Part shown: piece after piece, positions 12,750 through 23,871 of the stretch | Numbering within the stretch: the first letter of the stretch is position 1 | Layout: every line of letters begins with the position of its first letter | Origin: Metallyticus violacea | Lineage: Eukaryota > Arthropoda > Insecta > Mantodea > Metallyticidae | Direction of reading: 5' to 3' | DNA length: 64,000 nt | Assembly (NCBI GenBank): GCA_030762175.1 | Contig: CM060843.1 | Span: 111,135,869-111,199,868 of the forward strand | The notes under the pieces: model-generated | Told to the model about the DNA's origin: nothing | What the model saw: only the letters and a program-made list of their open reading frames with translations | Databases searched by the model: none | Made by a program: the position numbers and the translations under genes

Positions 12750-13695
12750 TGCACATTGAGCGACAAAATATGAAACGACTGTGGGAGATGGTCCAGTGAT
12801 TGTATGAAAACCACTTTTCCTCGGCTAGAGTTCAGTCTTTATTCGATCATATATATATTTCATTTGTAAGCAATCCAGGGAACTTTCACCGTTTATACCA
12901 ACTGACGGAACATGGATCGAAGATCGGATGATACTCGTAAATATAATGCATTTTATTGCTTTTGATACTGCGGAAAAACAAGCTGACCGTCGGAACTGGT
13001 GAATTACGGTCCTGGACACTAACCTACTATGTGTAGACGGAACGCTACCTTGACCGTCGAAACACAATGCTTGCCTTCACACATCCCCTTTCATTCACCA
13101 GGGAAAAAAACCTGTCGCGGAACACTCGCATTGATATTTCGTTCAGGGTAAACTGACGAGAGAGGATCGGAGTTGCACCGAACCATGAGCTGACACTGCC
13201 TTTAAGATTCACTCGAATTAATTCACTTTATCGAGACACTTTATAACTAACTGCCATATTACTCATTAACTGGCTTCTTCCTTTACTTTCAACAACCCGC
13301 GCCGTCACTTGTCCCCTCTCGCGAACTACTTTATAACGCCGAGTGAGCGCCTCTACACGACAGAATGTATGTCTGACCATCTCGAAGTGAATGTCTGAAT
13401 GCTTCATGCAATGTCCAGAGCATTTCCTTATACATCAGTTCCGAGCAAACAACGCTCACGGAATTTTCACAAGACAGCGCAAGGGTATCATAATCTAAAA
13501 CCTTTCTGAACTTGTTTTTAATGTTCAAATCTCAAGTTCCTGCGACTGGAAGCGTCCAAAACCCACGTCTCTCGTAGAAGCTTCTAGAAGCACATTAAAA
13601 CCTCATTACCACGTGGCTTTTTGAGTTATGTAAGGTTTCGCAATACCAGCTATCCCTTCTATCAGCCGCTTGAGCTTTAAATATAAAATGTAACA
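12750..13695 (-). mobile_element. candidate solo LTR of an LTR retrotransposon
   Basis: On the minus strand the 946-bp segment starts TGTTACA and ends GTGCA, the TG...CA ends expected of an LTR. It is flanked on both sides by TTATA (12745-12749 and 13696-13700), a 5-bp target duplication. Internal order fits U3-R-U5: a heat-shock-type motif at 13577-13589, a TATA-like GTTATAAAG at 13329-13337 (repeated at 13239-13247), and a polyadenylation signal AATAAA at 12838-12843, 89 bp before the 3' end. GC content is above the flanks. No second LTR or pol sequence is present, so it would be a solo LTR. The alternative is a host promoter plus first exon. A 5-bp AT match can occur by chance. Confidence 0.45.
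13577..13589. promoter_or_regulatory. heat-shock-element-like motif
   Basis: GAAGCTTCTAGAA is three perfect alternating nGAAn units with 2-base spacing, the classic minimal HSF binding site. On the minus strand it lies about 240 bp upstream of a TATA-like GTTATAAAG. Known biology: HSF trimers bind three such units. Inference: it could make the surrounding LTR-like or promoter-like segment heat inducible. Confidence 0.5.
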
Positions 13696-13700
13696 TTATA

Positions 13701-14372
13701 CACAACACTGACAGAGAATATAACACTTATATATAAATTTATTCCCTGACTGCATACCTTTAATTACTTTTAACAACCATCTTATGAGTATGTGGGTATT
13801 CTACTCCTTCCATAAGCAATTAAACAATTATTATGTAAAATAGTAAAATTCCTTTATATTTAAAGTCTGCCGAGCCTCCGATCAATACTGTTTCACAATG
13901 TTACGGTATGACAACTCTTCCCCTAAATCCTATTCACCATACACTCACACTCATTTAGACTCAAATATACTAAATAATCTTGACAGAGTCTCCTGCCATC
14001 TGTACCAGATTTGTCTGCCATGACGCTATCTACATAGCTTATGACGTACAGATGCCTAAATTCCGCCTAAAACTGTTACCTTCAGAGATTTGAAACACAC
14101 AGACAAAGAGGCACTAGGTAATGACGCGTTACAAACAGAATGGCATACTACCTATGTTATCTGGAATTTAAGAACAGTTGATGAGAAAATTTAAATGTTC
14201 AATAACATCATCGTTCAACTTTATGACCGGCATGCTCCATCAAAACAAACAGAACATAAAGACAGTCGAAATTCGTAGCTTAATGACTGAAAAAGACCTG
14301 GCACATCGCTAATATCAAAATAACACAAATCTACGAGAATACAAACGATTGCAAAATAATACAACCCAGCAA
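13701..14372. other. unannotated stretch
   Basis: No gene or repeat recognised. It leads into the truncated 3' end of SINE-A copy 3. Confidence 0.4.
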
Positions 14373-14619
14373 TCTGAGGCACCACAGGCAGTGGACACTG
14401 ATGATACATGAGATGAAATGATATATTGGGAAAGGATATTTTTAAGGAAGGAAGCGTTCCAGGCCTAAGTTTAGGGTACCTCTCCGGCATTTGCTAGTTA
14501 TGAGGACTGAGGAAAACCTGGAAAAAAAAACCCAGTCAGGAGGACGGTCCTGGCGGGATTCGAACCCCAGAACTTCCGCCCACGAGTCCGCGCCTTAACG
14601 ACCTCAGCCACCCGTGGCA
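14373..14619 (-). mobile_element. SINE-A copy 3, 3' end trimmed
   Basis: On the minus strand the head is well kept: TGGCTGAGGTCGTTAAGGCG and GGTTCGAATCC are good A and B boxes. The body continues to GTGGTGCCTCAG but lacks the last ~20 bases (ACTAGTAAAAACGGGCG block), so the 3' end is truncated. The head looks capable of pol III initiation by sequence. Confidence 0.9.
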
Positions 14620-14814
14620 GTAACATGGGTCTTGGAAAGACAAGGGAACAGATAGAAAGAATTTGCGTTCCTCTCAAACACTTAACGCACACGTTACCAT
14701 TCGAAGACCTGTTAACTGAGAGATATAGAACATGTTGACGTTATTTTACCAACTCTGAAGCATATATTTAATGCATCCATATAACAGTAACATTCCCTAC
14801 CCTCTAGAAAAAAG
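14620..14814. other. unannotated spacer
   Basis: Spacer between SINE-A copy 3 and the LINE fragment; no signal seen. Confidence 0.4.
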
Positions 14815-15245
14815 CATTTGTACGACCCATAGCAAAAGTGGCTTCATCCTCCACCCTTCAAGATTATAGACCTACCACATCCTACGTGCATATCGAAAGC
14901 ACTGGAGCGGATCGTTAGCAAGCAACTAACTATCTTAACGAGCACAACCTACTACACACTAGACAGGATGCCGGGGGTTGGTTTACAGTACGATAATTGC
15001 CTTGACAACATCCGTGAGGCTAAGATGTGAGATGTGAGTGAATGCATGCTCTAGTTTTTATTGATTTCTCTAGTGTGTTTGATTCAGTTAATATAAATAA
15101 ATTCTTTCAAATGTTAAATTACTACAGTGTGTTGTAGTGGGAGATCGCTTTTTGATTGAGGTCAGTATAGTATGGAATGCCACAAGGGACTTATATTATT
15201 TTCTATTTATATGAATAATGTCACTAACCACATTAAGTATTACCA
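14815..15245 (+). pseudogene. non-LTR retrotransposon reverse transcriptase fragment
   Basis: Translated pieces match the order of reverse transcriptase blocks in jockey/CR1-like LINEs. RPIAKVASSSTLQDYRP near 14825-14875 is followed by a stretch readable as SKQL..YLNEHNLL near 14920-14955. ALVFIDFSSVFDSVN at about 15050-15094 is the block carrying the first catalytic Asp. A degraded copy of the block usually read as PQGSxLGPxLF leads into FSIYMNNVTNHIKY near 15199-15240. Several frameshifts and stops separate the pieces, so it is dead. The YxDD block is not seen; a Tc1-like MITE begins at 15256 and I see no continuation after it. Confidence 0.75.
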
Positions 15246-15255
15246 ATACAATATA

Positions 15256-15756
15256 CAGAGGGTGTCAAAAATATGCAGACTTCAAACAAAGGAAAAACTG
15301 TGTTACATAACAAAATTGAATCCACACAAACAGAAAATGATGAGCGCTAATCATTTTAGACTTTCACAGTTACAACAGTTGCTCAAAATGCCCACTATCG
15401 GCGTCACTACACTTCTGAGTACGTTGAACTACTGATTTATCAACGTTTGCGAAAGTTCCTCAGCGATTGAAGCACTTTGCGCATGCATTAACGCTATCGC
15501 CATCTGCTCAGAAGCAGACAATTTACATCCGCTGTTGATGATCTTCGTTTGTTCCTATTTTTAATGGCTAATACGTACGTTGGCGTCTTTCATTGTGAAG
15601 GCTACCCACTGCTAAGTTACCGTGTTACGTCTTATTTTATTACGTTTACGTTTAATTTTCATTGTGAATGGGGCCCTAGTCTAATTATTTATTTTTGGGG
15701 TATATATATTAAGCAATAACCATTTATTTTATTTGAATTTTAAGCCAGACACCCTG
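15256..15756 (-). mobile_element. Tc1-like non-autonomous element 1 (MITE-like)
   Basis: The ends are CAGAGGGTGTCAAAAAT and the inverse of CAGGGTGTCTGGC, flanked by TA (15254-15255 and 15757-15758). The left 180 bp is the reversed 3' part of the same transposon seen at 19.6 and 52.2 kb, shown by shared CAGTTACAACAGTTGCTCAAAATG and CGTTGAACTACTGATT words (reading plus). The right half matches neither other copy. At 501 bp with no transposase core it depends on a partner enzyme. The TA duplication and terminal repeats place it in the IS630-Tc1-mariner superfamily. Confidence 0.82.
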
Positions 15757-16379
15757 TATATGAGTACGTTGAAGGAAGGAAAGGCACGAAGGAAAAAACA
15801 GATTTTTGTGCCAAAAGGGAATGCGCTCACGGACTAGCTGAGAAATTCAACCATGAGACAAGAAGTGGGTGTATGCAACTTGCTTGGAGGGGGAAAGGAG
15901 AGGCAGAGAAAGAGAGAGAGGGGGGAGAGAGACTGATCGACTGGTTGAACAGATATATGCAAGCAACACAGAGAACTCGAACGTCCGAGAACAAAATGGT
16001 AGTTTGGTTTCCTTTGAAGAAGGAACATGCTAAAAGGATCAATCCTAATGAAAAGCAATGAATCTACATAACATTCTAGGTAACATTCTAGCTTACACCT
16101 AGTAATCCCGAAATAACTTTCTCCTACACTTTGTGTATGTTCTCCAAAAGAGGAATTATTGATTGTGGCTTAAAATGCATACAGCAAAGAGATGTGTGTT
16201 ATATAAATGATTTCCAAATCACAGCCGGTGACATTATTGATTGTCATGAATAATTTGTCAGATTGAATGTATCATTCAGTTAGATGTCCTAAATTTGCAA
16301 TCCGGGAACCAAATGTTTGTAACCTTTTATGGAGTCCGAGGCAAGGACAGTACAGAACCATCCAGTGCACAGATATGAA
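15757..16379. other. unannotated stretch
   Basis: Includes a purine-rich tract at 15886-15935 (GGGAAAGGAGAGGCAGAGAA and similar) whose overlapping open frames are low-complexity. No gene supported. Confidence 0.4.
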
Positions 16380-16840
16380 CTCTTTTCTTCTTCTGCAAGC
16401 ATTGCAATTTAGAGTTACAACTTTAATTTATTGCTAATTATGTCTTCCTAGCCTTCTATATTTGATATATGATAAGACTCTTTTTGAAAGTTTTTCTATT
16501 ATCATTATATGTATATGTTCTAGCCATTTGTGTTTGCTGTTCAATTATGTTATATATTCGTAATTTATACATTGTGTTCCCTTCTTGTTACTTTTAATTT
16601 TTTCACTGCCACCACTAATATTAAAAAAATCTTGTCTAAGCTGCCCTCACCTCCTTTCAATACATATATTTCACACCCTTACAGATCTATTGGCAGGTAA
16701 ATGACTTGTAAAGTTTCGTTTTGGTCTGTACTTGTTTTATTCAATTTATAAGGCCCCTTCAATTGTACCACACATCCAAATGTATGTTGATATCTTGCAG
16801 CCTAGATAATTAAAACGATCAATTTTTTCAGTGCTTAGGC
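16380..16840 (-). pseudogene. non-LTR retrotransposon C-terminal remnant
   Basis: On the minus strand, FNYLGCKIS at 16813-16787 is the well-known block after the reverse transcriptase domain of many LINE proteins. HKWLEHIHIMIIEKLSKRVL near 16537-16478 corresponds to the common W-x-EH-x-x-R-M...R-x-P-K block near the end of the same proteins, followed by YRRLGRH in place of the usual GRRxxGRP. Frames change between blocks and stops are present. The 3' side contains GCAGAAGAAGAAAAGAG, typical of the tails of such elements. It is a different element type from the fragment at 14.8 kb. Confidence 0.62.
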
Positions 16841-17618
16841 TATTATGTTATTTTATGTTATATATACATACAATTATTTGATTTTATTTGTGGCTATTAA
16901 CATATTAATTAGTATATTTTATTTAGTTCATAAATGTACTTTTGTACTAATTCTTCATTATAGATCATCAATTTATCATCTACATGCACGGGTGACTGAA
17001 TAAACTTCCTTTGACCGAGTTGGGTCAATATTCAAAATCTCTTATTTGTCCCAAATCTATTTTAATGCGTTCTCAGATTATATTCTTATACGAAATATAT
17101 TTTTGTTATGTATGGACTGAGTGACTCTCGCACGCCGTGTTTTGCTACAGTTAGTTTGACTCGGAGTACGCGGAAGCTTAAACAAAGCTGTACCTCCACC
17201 TTTTTTTTTGTGTGTGTGTGTGTTTGGATTCTTTTTTTATTGAAAACTTTTCAACATACTTAATCATCCAGTACTTTCATCTATCACCAGGAATATTCGG
17301 ACTATTATTATTAGCATCATCATTATTACCATCAATTATCATCATTGTTAGAGCAAGCATAATTAAACATACCAGTAAAACAGTACTCCAAGTTTTCTAC
17401 TAAAATTAGAACGTATCAGTTTCAGGGTTGATTGTCATTGTATACCTACAGCTACATGTTTATCCTTCATGAAGCGAAAAATTGAAAATAGTAGTTAATA
17501 GCCTTGATAGTCGCCGCTGCTCTCACAGTAGGCTCAGAGACACTCCCCCCTCCCTCTTCGCAATTTATTCCAAATTCTTAGCATCATTTTATGATATATT
17601 AGTTTTATGTCTAAGATA

Positions 17619-17620
<2 letters not shown>
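16841..17620. other. unannotated AT-rich stretch
   Basis: A short TG run occurs at 17209-17224. No gene supported; the 63-codon frame at 17212-17403 is low complexity. Confidence 0.45.

Positions 17621-17660
<40 letters not shown>
17621..17660. repeat. (TA)n microsatellite
   Basis: Twenty TA units without interruption. Confidence 0.97.
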
Positions 17661-17663
<3 letters not shown>

Positions 17664-19582
17664 ATCAATCATTTGGGTGACCTACCCTCGTAAAACAGAA
17701 CTGCTAATGCACAATACAAACAGATAAAATTAATAGAAATCGTACTTATATGCATATATTTTTTATAGTGATGAAAAATAAAAATACGTTAAAAAGGTTT
17801 TTAATGCCCACAAAGTAACATATCTTCAAGCGCTTTCTGTATCTGTGATTTTTCTGGCAGCATGTTTTATGCGATTCTACATGTCATATATAGAAGCAAT
17901 AAAGGCAATATTAATTTAAATATATAGCCAATTTAATGTTAAAAGTTTTGTAAACAAAATTGTTCTTTTAGGCTGGACAGTTATAGCCACATTTAGCGTT
18001 CAGAGCTGGTTGCTGTTCAAGTGTAGCACATTATTTCAATATATTCCAGTCATCTCTAAAATGACAGTAACATAGTTCTTTGAAAGGGTTTTTTTTTCTT
18101 GGATAGTAAAATATAAAGTAATAAAACTGTATGAGATACGATTCCTCATAACAGTTAACTGCTGCAGCTAAATACCAGTAAAACAGAGTTACAATTTTAT
18201 GAATTATGACGTTATTTTTCATAGTAAAAGCAATTCCAACGAAACAGTTTCCACGTTTCCACGTTACGTAAGCAGAGAAATTAGTGTGACTTGTTAATTT
18301 AAGGTTCGCCGTCCTCGTCTACCCAAGGCTACTTGTAGACTCTCCACATCGCCCCACTCTTCCTAAATAAAAACTCAAGTTAACAGAGATTTCCGACAAA
18401 TTACGTTCTTTCGGTTTTTTTCTGGCACAGTAACAAGCACTCCGAAAAAAAAATCCATGGAGACCAGATTGTGCCTTTTATGTTTGCAAACGCCATGGAT
18501 GAAAATCCTCTCCCCTCCTTTTTTAGCTTTGGAGCAAAGTTGACTTAATCCCTCTGTCTGCTCTGCTATACTTTATAATATTTCACAACTTTTGGGCGGA
18601 ACAAGGGAGAGGAGAATGAAGAGGGCGCAAGGAGAAAAGCTTAGATTATCCTTGTGGCGTTTCAGCCAACTGGCACTTTTGTCCCAAAGTGCGCGAGTTA
18701 CTTTAAGACAAAGCATTATAATTAAATCTGAAAATTACGATGAAGCAAAGATGCTGATCGAATCAAAATTCAACGTAAAAGGAAAGATTAAGGTTTTGAT
18801 CCTTTTGGTGCACTTACAAATTTTCTTCAACGCCTTTGCCTGCTCACCCGCTTTTAGACTTGCGCATTTTGTACCCTCGTTTTAGTTTTTTGATTGATTG
18901 TGTATTTTACTCCAGGCTTTGTGTTTCTATCGGCTTTGCTTTCACTTCCAATGAGCGCTTTCCTGAATACTGATTAGAGGAGAATAAAATGCTTGCTTCT
19001 TTATAGGCTTAATATGGGAAGAATAGAGAAAGTACATTTAAAGTAAACTTTAATTCGTTCAAAATACTTTATTTGTATTGTAATATTTACAATTTTATTC
19101 ATAAACAATTCGACATATAAAAACTTCGATCATTTTTTCCCCCTCTTCTTTCTGGAACAAGACACTTGCAGTCGTGAGCTTATAGATTGAAAAATGTATC
19201 ATCTTATTGATTTATATATATAATTGTGTTAATGTGAAACGATTATGTCGCACTAAATAAATGTATTCTCATTTCAGGGAACTCAATGGAATTGTGCTGC
19301 ACAGATTGCTCAATGTGGATTCGGCTAAAAGTAAATGGGAGCAAAACTTTCCATTTCAAAAATCCCACTCTAATACTGTAAAATACAAGTGGTAAATCAA
19401 CGATAAAAATAATAAGAACTGTCCTCAATCATGCATCTGTAGGTTGTAGTTATTTGAGGGAGGCCTTGTCAGCGAGTGGCTATGCGGCCATCTGTTCCTT
19501 GGTTATTTCATTGTGTGTAAATATAATGCTAATTTTTTTTCGTTATTTATGCCACTATAAAAATAAAGAACGGCCTTTTATA
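17661..19582. other. unannotated stretch
   Basis: Mostly AT-rich. The stretch 18300-18900 is a little GC-richer and includes a 97-codon frame (18592-18885, opening at a TTG) with no recognised motif. The stretch 18460-18520 contains CTTTTATGTTTGCAAACGCC, similar to homeodomain/forkhead binding words. No function can be assigned. Confidence 0.4.
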
Positions 19583-20176
19583 CTGAGGGTGCCCAAAAGT
19601 GAGTGTATACACTGTTTCACAGTAGATATTTATTTAATTTAATTCAAAGTTAGACCGAAAAACAACAGTAATATGTCGTATAATGTTCTGTAACCAGACG
19701 TGACTCACATTACGTTATGCTAGCGTTGCTACACAAAATGGAGCTAAGATTATCGTTTGAACACCGGAAAGCAATTTTGAAGTTGTATTGGAAAACTGAG
19801 AATGTTGTTGAAGTTCAGAGGCAATGGAGACGTGTGTACAGAACAGAACCGCCAAGCACGCATTCGAGACAAATTTGAGACTCGCGGTATCGTATGCAAT
19901 ATTTACAAGGACATATGTGGAATACCTCGCACAGCAACAAATTGAAACGGCATGTGCTGCAACCGCTGAGAACATTTTCGCAAACGTTGCTCAATCAGTA
20001 GTTCAACGTACTCATAAGTATATCGACGCCGATGCTGGGCATTTTGAGCAGCTGTTGTAACTGTAAAAGTCTAAGATGATTAGTGCTCATCATTTTCTGT
20101 TTGAGTGAATTCATTTTTGTCATGTTAACACAGTTTTTCTTTGCTTGAAGGGTGTATACATTTTTAGCAACCTTTG
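19583..20176 (+). mobile_element. Tc1-like non-autonomous element 2 with transposase ends
   Basis: The ends CTGAGGGTGCCCAAAAGTG and the inverse of CAAAGGTTGCTAAAAATG are flanked by TA (19581-19582 and 20177-20178). From 19738 the start of a transposase is readable: MELRLSFEHRKAILKLYW, a helix-turn-helix start common in insect Tc1-like proteins of the DUF4817/DDE_3 type. The N-terminal part runs on with a frameshift to about 19940, then joins directly to the C-terminal tail, where the family word GGHFEHLL is read here as AGHFEQLL before TAA at 20058. The whole catalytic core is deleted, so it is non-autonomous. Confidence 0.85.
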
Positions 20177-21407
20177 TATACAATAAATATGTGAAAACGG
20201 ATTCCTGCAGAGAAGTGATAAGGCAATTTGCAAGCAAATATTCTTGCAAACTTGTTAAGGTAGAGAAAAGTGCTCTAACACCCTCTTTCCAGTTGCAGCG
20301 GCTGCACTTCCCAATATTACAGATTTACTCTTGATTACATTTGCAAAACATTTCATACTCTTGAACAGAAATTTATAATTTATAACAAATCTATTCGACG
20401 TAGCGTTCATAGGAAAGAACTATTACGGCTCTCTCCTGGGCTTTGTATTTCATTCATGTCGAAACTAAAAAAAGGTAACGGAAATGCCAGTAATTCCTGT
20501 AATCAGTTTATCCTAGGTGTGCTCCAGCGAATACTATTATCGGGTTTATACCTCACCACTAACTAAATCTCGCAGGAGTTGCGGTCGATGACAGGAAGCA
20601 ACAACGTTCCAAGATTAGCAATTGTAAAATATGCCGCCGATTAAACTGCCACACTTACATGACAGAAAGAGTTTCCTATCTGAATGATAACATGAGCGCG
20701 CATGCTTGTTTGAAATGTATAGTAGCTGCTTGTTGTGTTATTTGAGTTTAAGTACACTGTACAGCTGAGATGAACAGCATTTAAAGCGTTTTTCGATATG
20801 CGTGACACAATCGACATCTACCTATATATCTTCCATGGAAGAGAACATCGGTCCGGATATCAATCGAAACAAATTTAAAAGGGAATCCGGACCCTATGTA
20901 CTTGGTTCAGATTAGGTAAAAAAAAAATAAAATTCTCATATATTTCACTTTGGGAAGACAAAGAAGTTACAACGTTTAAGAAAATGGATATTACGGTATT
21001 ATCTGAAAAGTTTGTAACCTTTTCCTTGTTCCTTTCTACTTAATTGTAGTAAGCGAAATTTGGAAAATCTTCAATATATATAAAAAAAAAAATACCATTC
21101 ATAAATCTAAGAAGTCTGTTAGTATTTATTAACGCCAGGAGGAATAATTCTACACAATGCTAGAAAACCATGTCTACATATATAGATTATCACTCAAAAG
21201 TACTCTTATTTTATATGGACAATTTACCCATAATACTAATAGTCTACGTGACACGAGTTCAAAAATTTAAACAGAAAACTTTTTGTCACACGTAAAACAT
21301 AGTTCAATGGTTATGTAGATTATAACAAATTAATATAAACATGATGATTTATGCTCTTCAGAGTTCTTGCTTTGATTACTGCGGAACTTATCGATAACAT
21401 GATCAAC
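20177..21407. other. unannotated AT-rich stretch
   Basis: No gene or repeat recognised. Confidence 0.45.
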
Positions 21408-21600
21408 ATGGGTGGCCGAGATCGTGCCTACCAGTAGAGTCCTCTATGACCAAGATTTTCTAGGTTTTTTCTCTGTTCTCACCAATGGCAAATGCCAGAT
21501 AGGTACCCAAAACATAGATCTGAAACATTTCTTTCCGCAACTTTATTTCTTAATTTATTATTTTTATCTTATGTATTACCACGTCCATCGCATGTGATGC
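21408..21600 (+). mobile_element. SINE-A copy 4, strongly degenerate
   Basis: Starts ATGGGTGGCCGAGATCGTG (A-box region), continues with TTTTCTAGGTTTTTTCTCTGTTCTCA, shortened relative to the family, then AATGGCAAATGCCAGATAGGTACC, and a decayed 3' half ending CATCGCATGTGATGC. The B box is lost. The divergence suggests one of the older copies here. Confidence 0.75.
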
Positions 21601-21940
21601 TACAGTTATGAATAGATGTTAACTTCTGTTTACATTTCGATGACATATAATCAATGAGCCTAACCACGGGGTCCTGCAAAATTTTCTCGCACACTTCACT
21701 TAAAACTGTGAAAAAGTCCTTTTAACTTTTAGAGCAGGATTTTGTTAGAATAAGTTTATTAAGCTCCTCCCAAAGATTTCCGATCGGATTTTGACTTGAC
21801 CAATCCAATATGTTTCGACATGCCTAGAGAAGTGTTTTTTTAGCGTGCTAATGCTGAAATATCCATTTATAGGGTACTATTTATTATTTTAGGCTTCTTA
21901 TGATTACCCAGGACACCATTATGTATATATATAGAATTAG
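21601..21940. other. unannotated stretch
   Basis: No signal beyond AT-rich sequence. Confidence 0.45.
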
Positions 21941-22150
21941 AGAAGGATAAAGTGGAAAAAGGGTATGGCGAAAGAGTGAAAAAGAAGAAGAAGAAAAATA
22001 AGAGGAAGATAAAGAAGAAATATAATAAAATTGTTATAATAATATAATGATATAATTGTTATAATATAATATATAATATAATAATATAATTGTTATTATA
22101 TTATATATTATATAATAATATAATTGTTATAATAATATAATGATATTATT
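21941..22150. repeat. purine tract followed by AT palindromic low-complexity block
   Basis: The stretch 21941-22030 is almost pure purine (GAAAGAGTGAAAAAGAAGAA and similar). From 22031 the sequence consists of shuffled TAATATAAT and TTGTTATAAT units that are partly self-complementary (for example TAATATAATTGTTATTATAT), able to form long hairpins. This looks like expansion of a simple AT repeat rather than a transposon. Confidence 0.8.
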
Positions 22151-22959
22151 ACTGCTATTGTTAACGATGCTAAAGTAATGCATTAGTAGGGCAACTGCTG
22201 CATTGATAAATGTCAATTAGAATTCGCAAACAAAGAACGTAATTAGTGTTGACAAATATTGGCTAATATAAGACATAAATGTGAAATTATATGAATGTAT
22301 TTATAAAGGTGATATAATATAGAAAGATGATATGATATAACATGGAAAATAAAGAAACATATATAAGATCAATAGATATATAATATATAATTTATAAAAA
22401 TATGGACAGGAAAGGATACATACGAGTATAAGTAGTATGTAAGAAATGTACTGGCCATCAGTTTCTACGGAATACCGGTGAATAGTAGTTTATTAATTTA
22501 GAGCTAAAGATTAAGTGAAAGTAGTAGCTGGTTTACAGTTACTCCAATATTGCTGGTTTCCAGCAATTAGAAAGGAGTTGAAGGGAATGTAATTTTGTTA
22601 CTTATCAAATTTTTTATTTTTATTATTTTGATAAATTTCTAATTGTAACCTAGGTATAAATATCATCTGGAAAATTATAATGGAAGAAAGTAATTTGGTA
22701 ATTAGAAATAAAGTGTAAGAGTTTGCAATACACGTCCCGGCGTAGGAAAAAAAATGCATCGGGATGGAGAATTTCAAATTTTTATTTTTTTTTTTATTAT
22801 AATTTTATCCAGGACACTGCTGTGTTGAATCGTCCATTGCTCATAAATATCATAAGAGAAATGCCCTTTCTCCATACTAGGTATGATTTATCATTCTTCT
22901 TGTTTGTTCCTTTCAACGGAGGCGAACATATTGACATGTTCATCTTTCCATAGAACGTT
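22151..22959. other. unannotated AT-rich stretch
   Basis: No gene supported. The minus-strand frame at 22797-22988 lies next to the mariner remnant but is not convincingly transposase. Confidence 0.4.
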
Positions 22960-23470
22960 TTACCTGGCATTCGTACTCCAAGCTGCATAGTGGTCCAGCC
23001 TTCCCATTCTGCTCAGAAATCGAGTAGGTGGCCTACCGTACAGAACTACAGCCGTGAGCGATGTTTCATTATAGACACATGGATGTTCAGTCACTTTCTG
23101 CCGAAGATAACTGTTTGGATTATTGTACAAAATCTGTTTATCATTAAAAGTTAACATATAGTCAAGAAATGCTGACGACTAAAGAGTGAAGCACAAACAA
23201 CGAATCGTGCTGACCGATCAGCTCATAAGATCCCATTTTTAAATCTTGTACAGTTTTCCCATTCCTAGTAGATGTGTACGGATCGTTTCATCACTGACAT
23301 GAATATTTCCGCAAGTTCTTGGTGTCTTCTTCGGCTCAGTCTTTAAAACGACCGTAGTTTGTCTGCCGGAAATTTTAACGATGTGCCGTCGTTTTGAAAT
23401 CTATTTTGCTCTATTCTTTCGCCAAAAGCAGCACATATCTTTGCAGCTACTTCAGCACTTTAATACAAAA
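22960..23470 (-). pseudogene. mariner family 2 transposase remnant
   Basis: On the minus strand, in order: AKICAAFGERIEQNR (23448-23404), matching the end of the first helix-turn-helix; an RRHQELAEIF-like block near 23335; MGKLYKI.KWD near 23268-23230, matching the common GKxxKLxxWVPHEL block; and LTFNDKQILYNNPN (23155-23114), matching the block usually read as TCDEKWILYDN, where the first catalytic Asp sits. Here that Asp reads Asn. Frames change repeatedly. It is unlike mariner family 1 in sequence. The part after the first catalytic block is not readable with confidence. Confidence 0.58.
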
Positions 23471-23600
23471 TTTTAAGTTGCCAGTATTACGTTATTAAAT
23501 GAAAAACTTTTACTCTTCACTAACTGCCACTAAACAGATAATTCATTTTTTTTTTTGAAAAAGTGCGTAACATTTACAATTATTGCTCCGCGTCATAAAC
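23471..23600. other. short spacer with T run
   Basis: Contains a T10 run at 23548-23557 that may belong to the tail of an adjacent element. Confidence 0.4.
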
Positions 23601-23871
23601 CGCCACGGATGACAGAGGTTGCTAAGGCACGGACTCCTGAGCGGGAGGTCTGGGTTCGAATCCCGCCAGGACCGTACTTCCTGACTGAGGTTTTTTCCAG
23701 GCTTTCCTCAGTCCTCATAAATGGCAAATGCCAGGGCGTTACCCTAAACTTAGACCTGGAACGATTCCTTCCTTAAAAACAAATCCTTTCCCAATATATC
23801 TTTCATCTCATGTATCATCAGTATCCATCGCCGTGGTGCCTCTGTACCAAAAACGGGAGTTAAACACTATT
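23601..23871 (+). mobile_element. SINE-A copy 5, near full length
   Basis: Starts CGCCACGGATGACAGAGGTT. The B box GGTTCGAATCC is intact and the A box is degraded (TGACAGAGGTTGCTAAGGC). The GACTGAGG...CCTCAGTC hairpin, the ATAAATGGCAAATGCCAGGG block and the 3' end GGGAGTTAAACACTATT are all present. Confidence 0.92.

Noticed and set aside
14498..14692. Minus-strand frame reading RVAEVVKARTRG
   Set aside because: It is the translated tRNA-like head of SINE-A; the same peptide appears at other copies.
22797..22988. Extension of mariner family 2 into this minus-strand frame
   Set aside because: No catalytic block (HDN or PDLAPSD) is readable here, so I ended the remnant near 22960.
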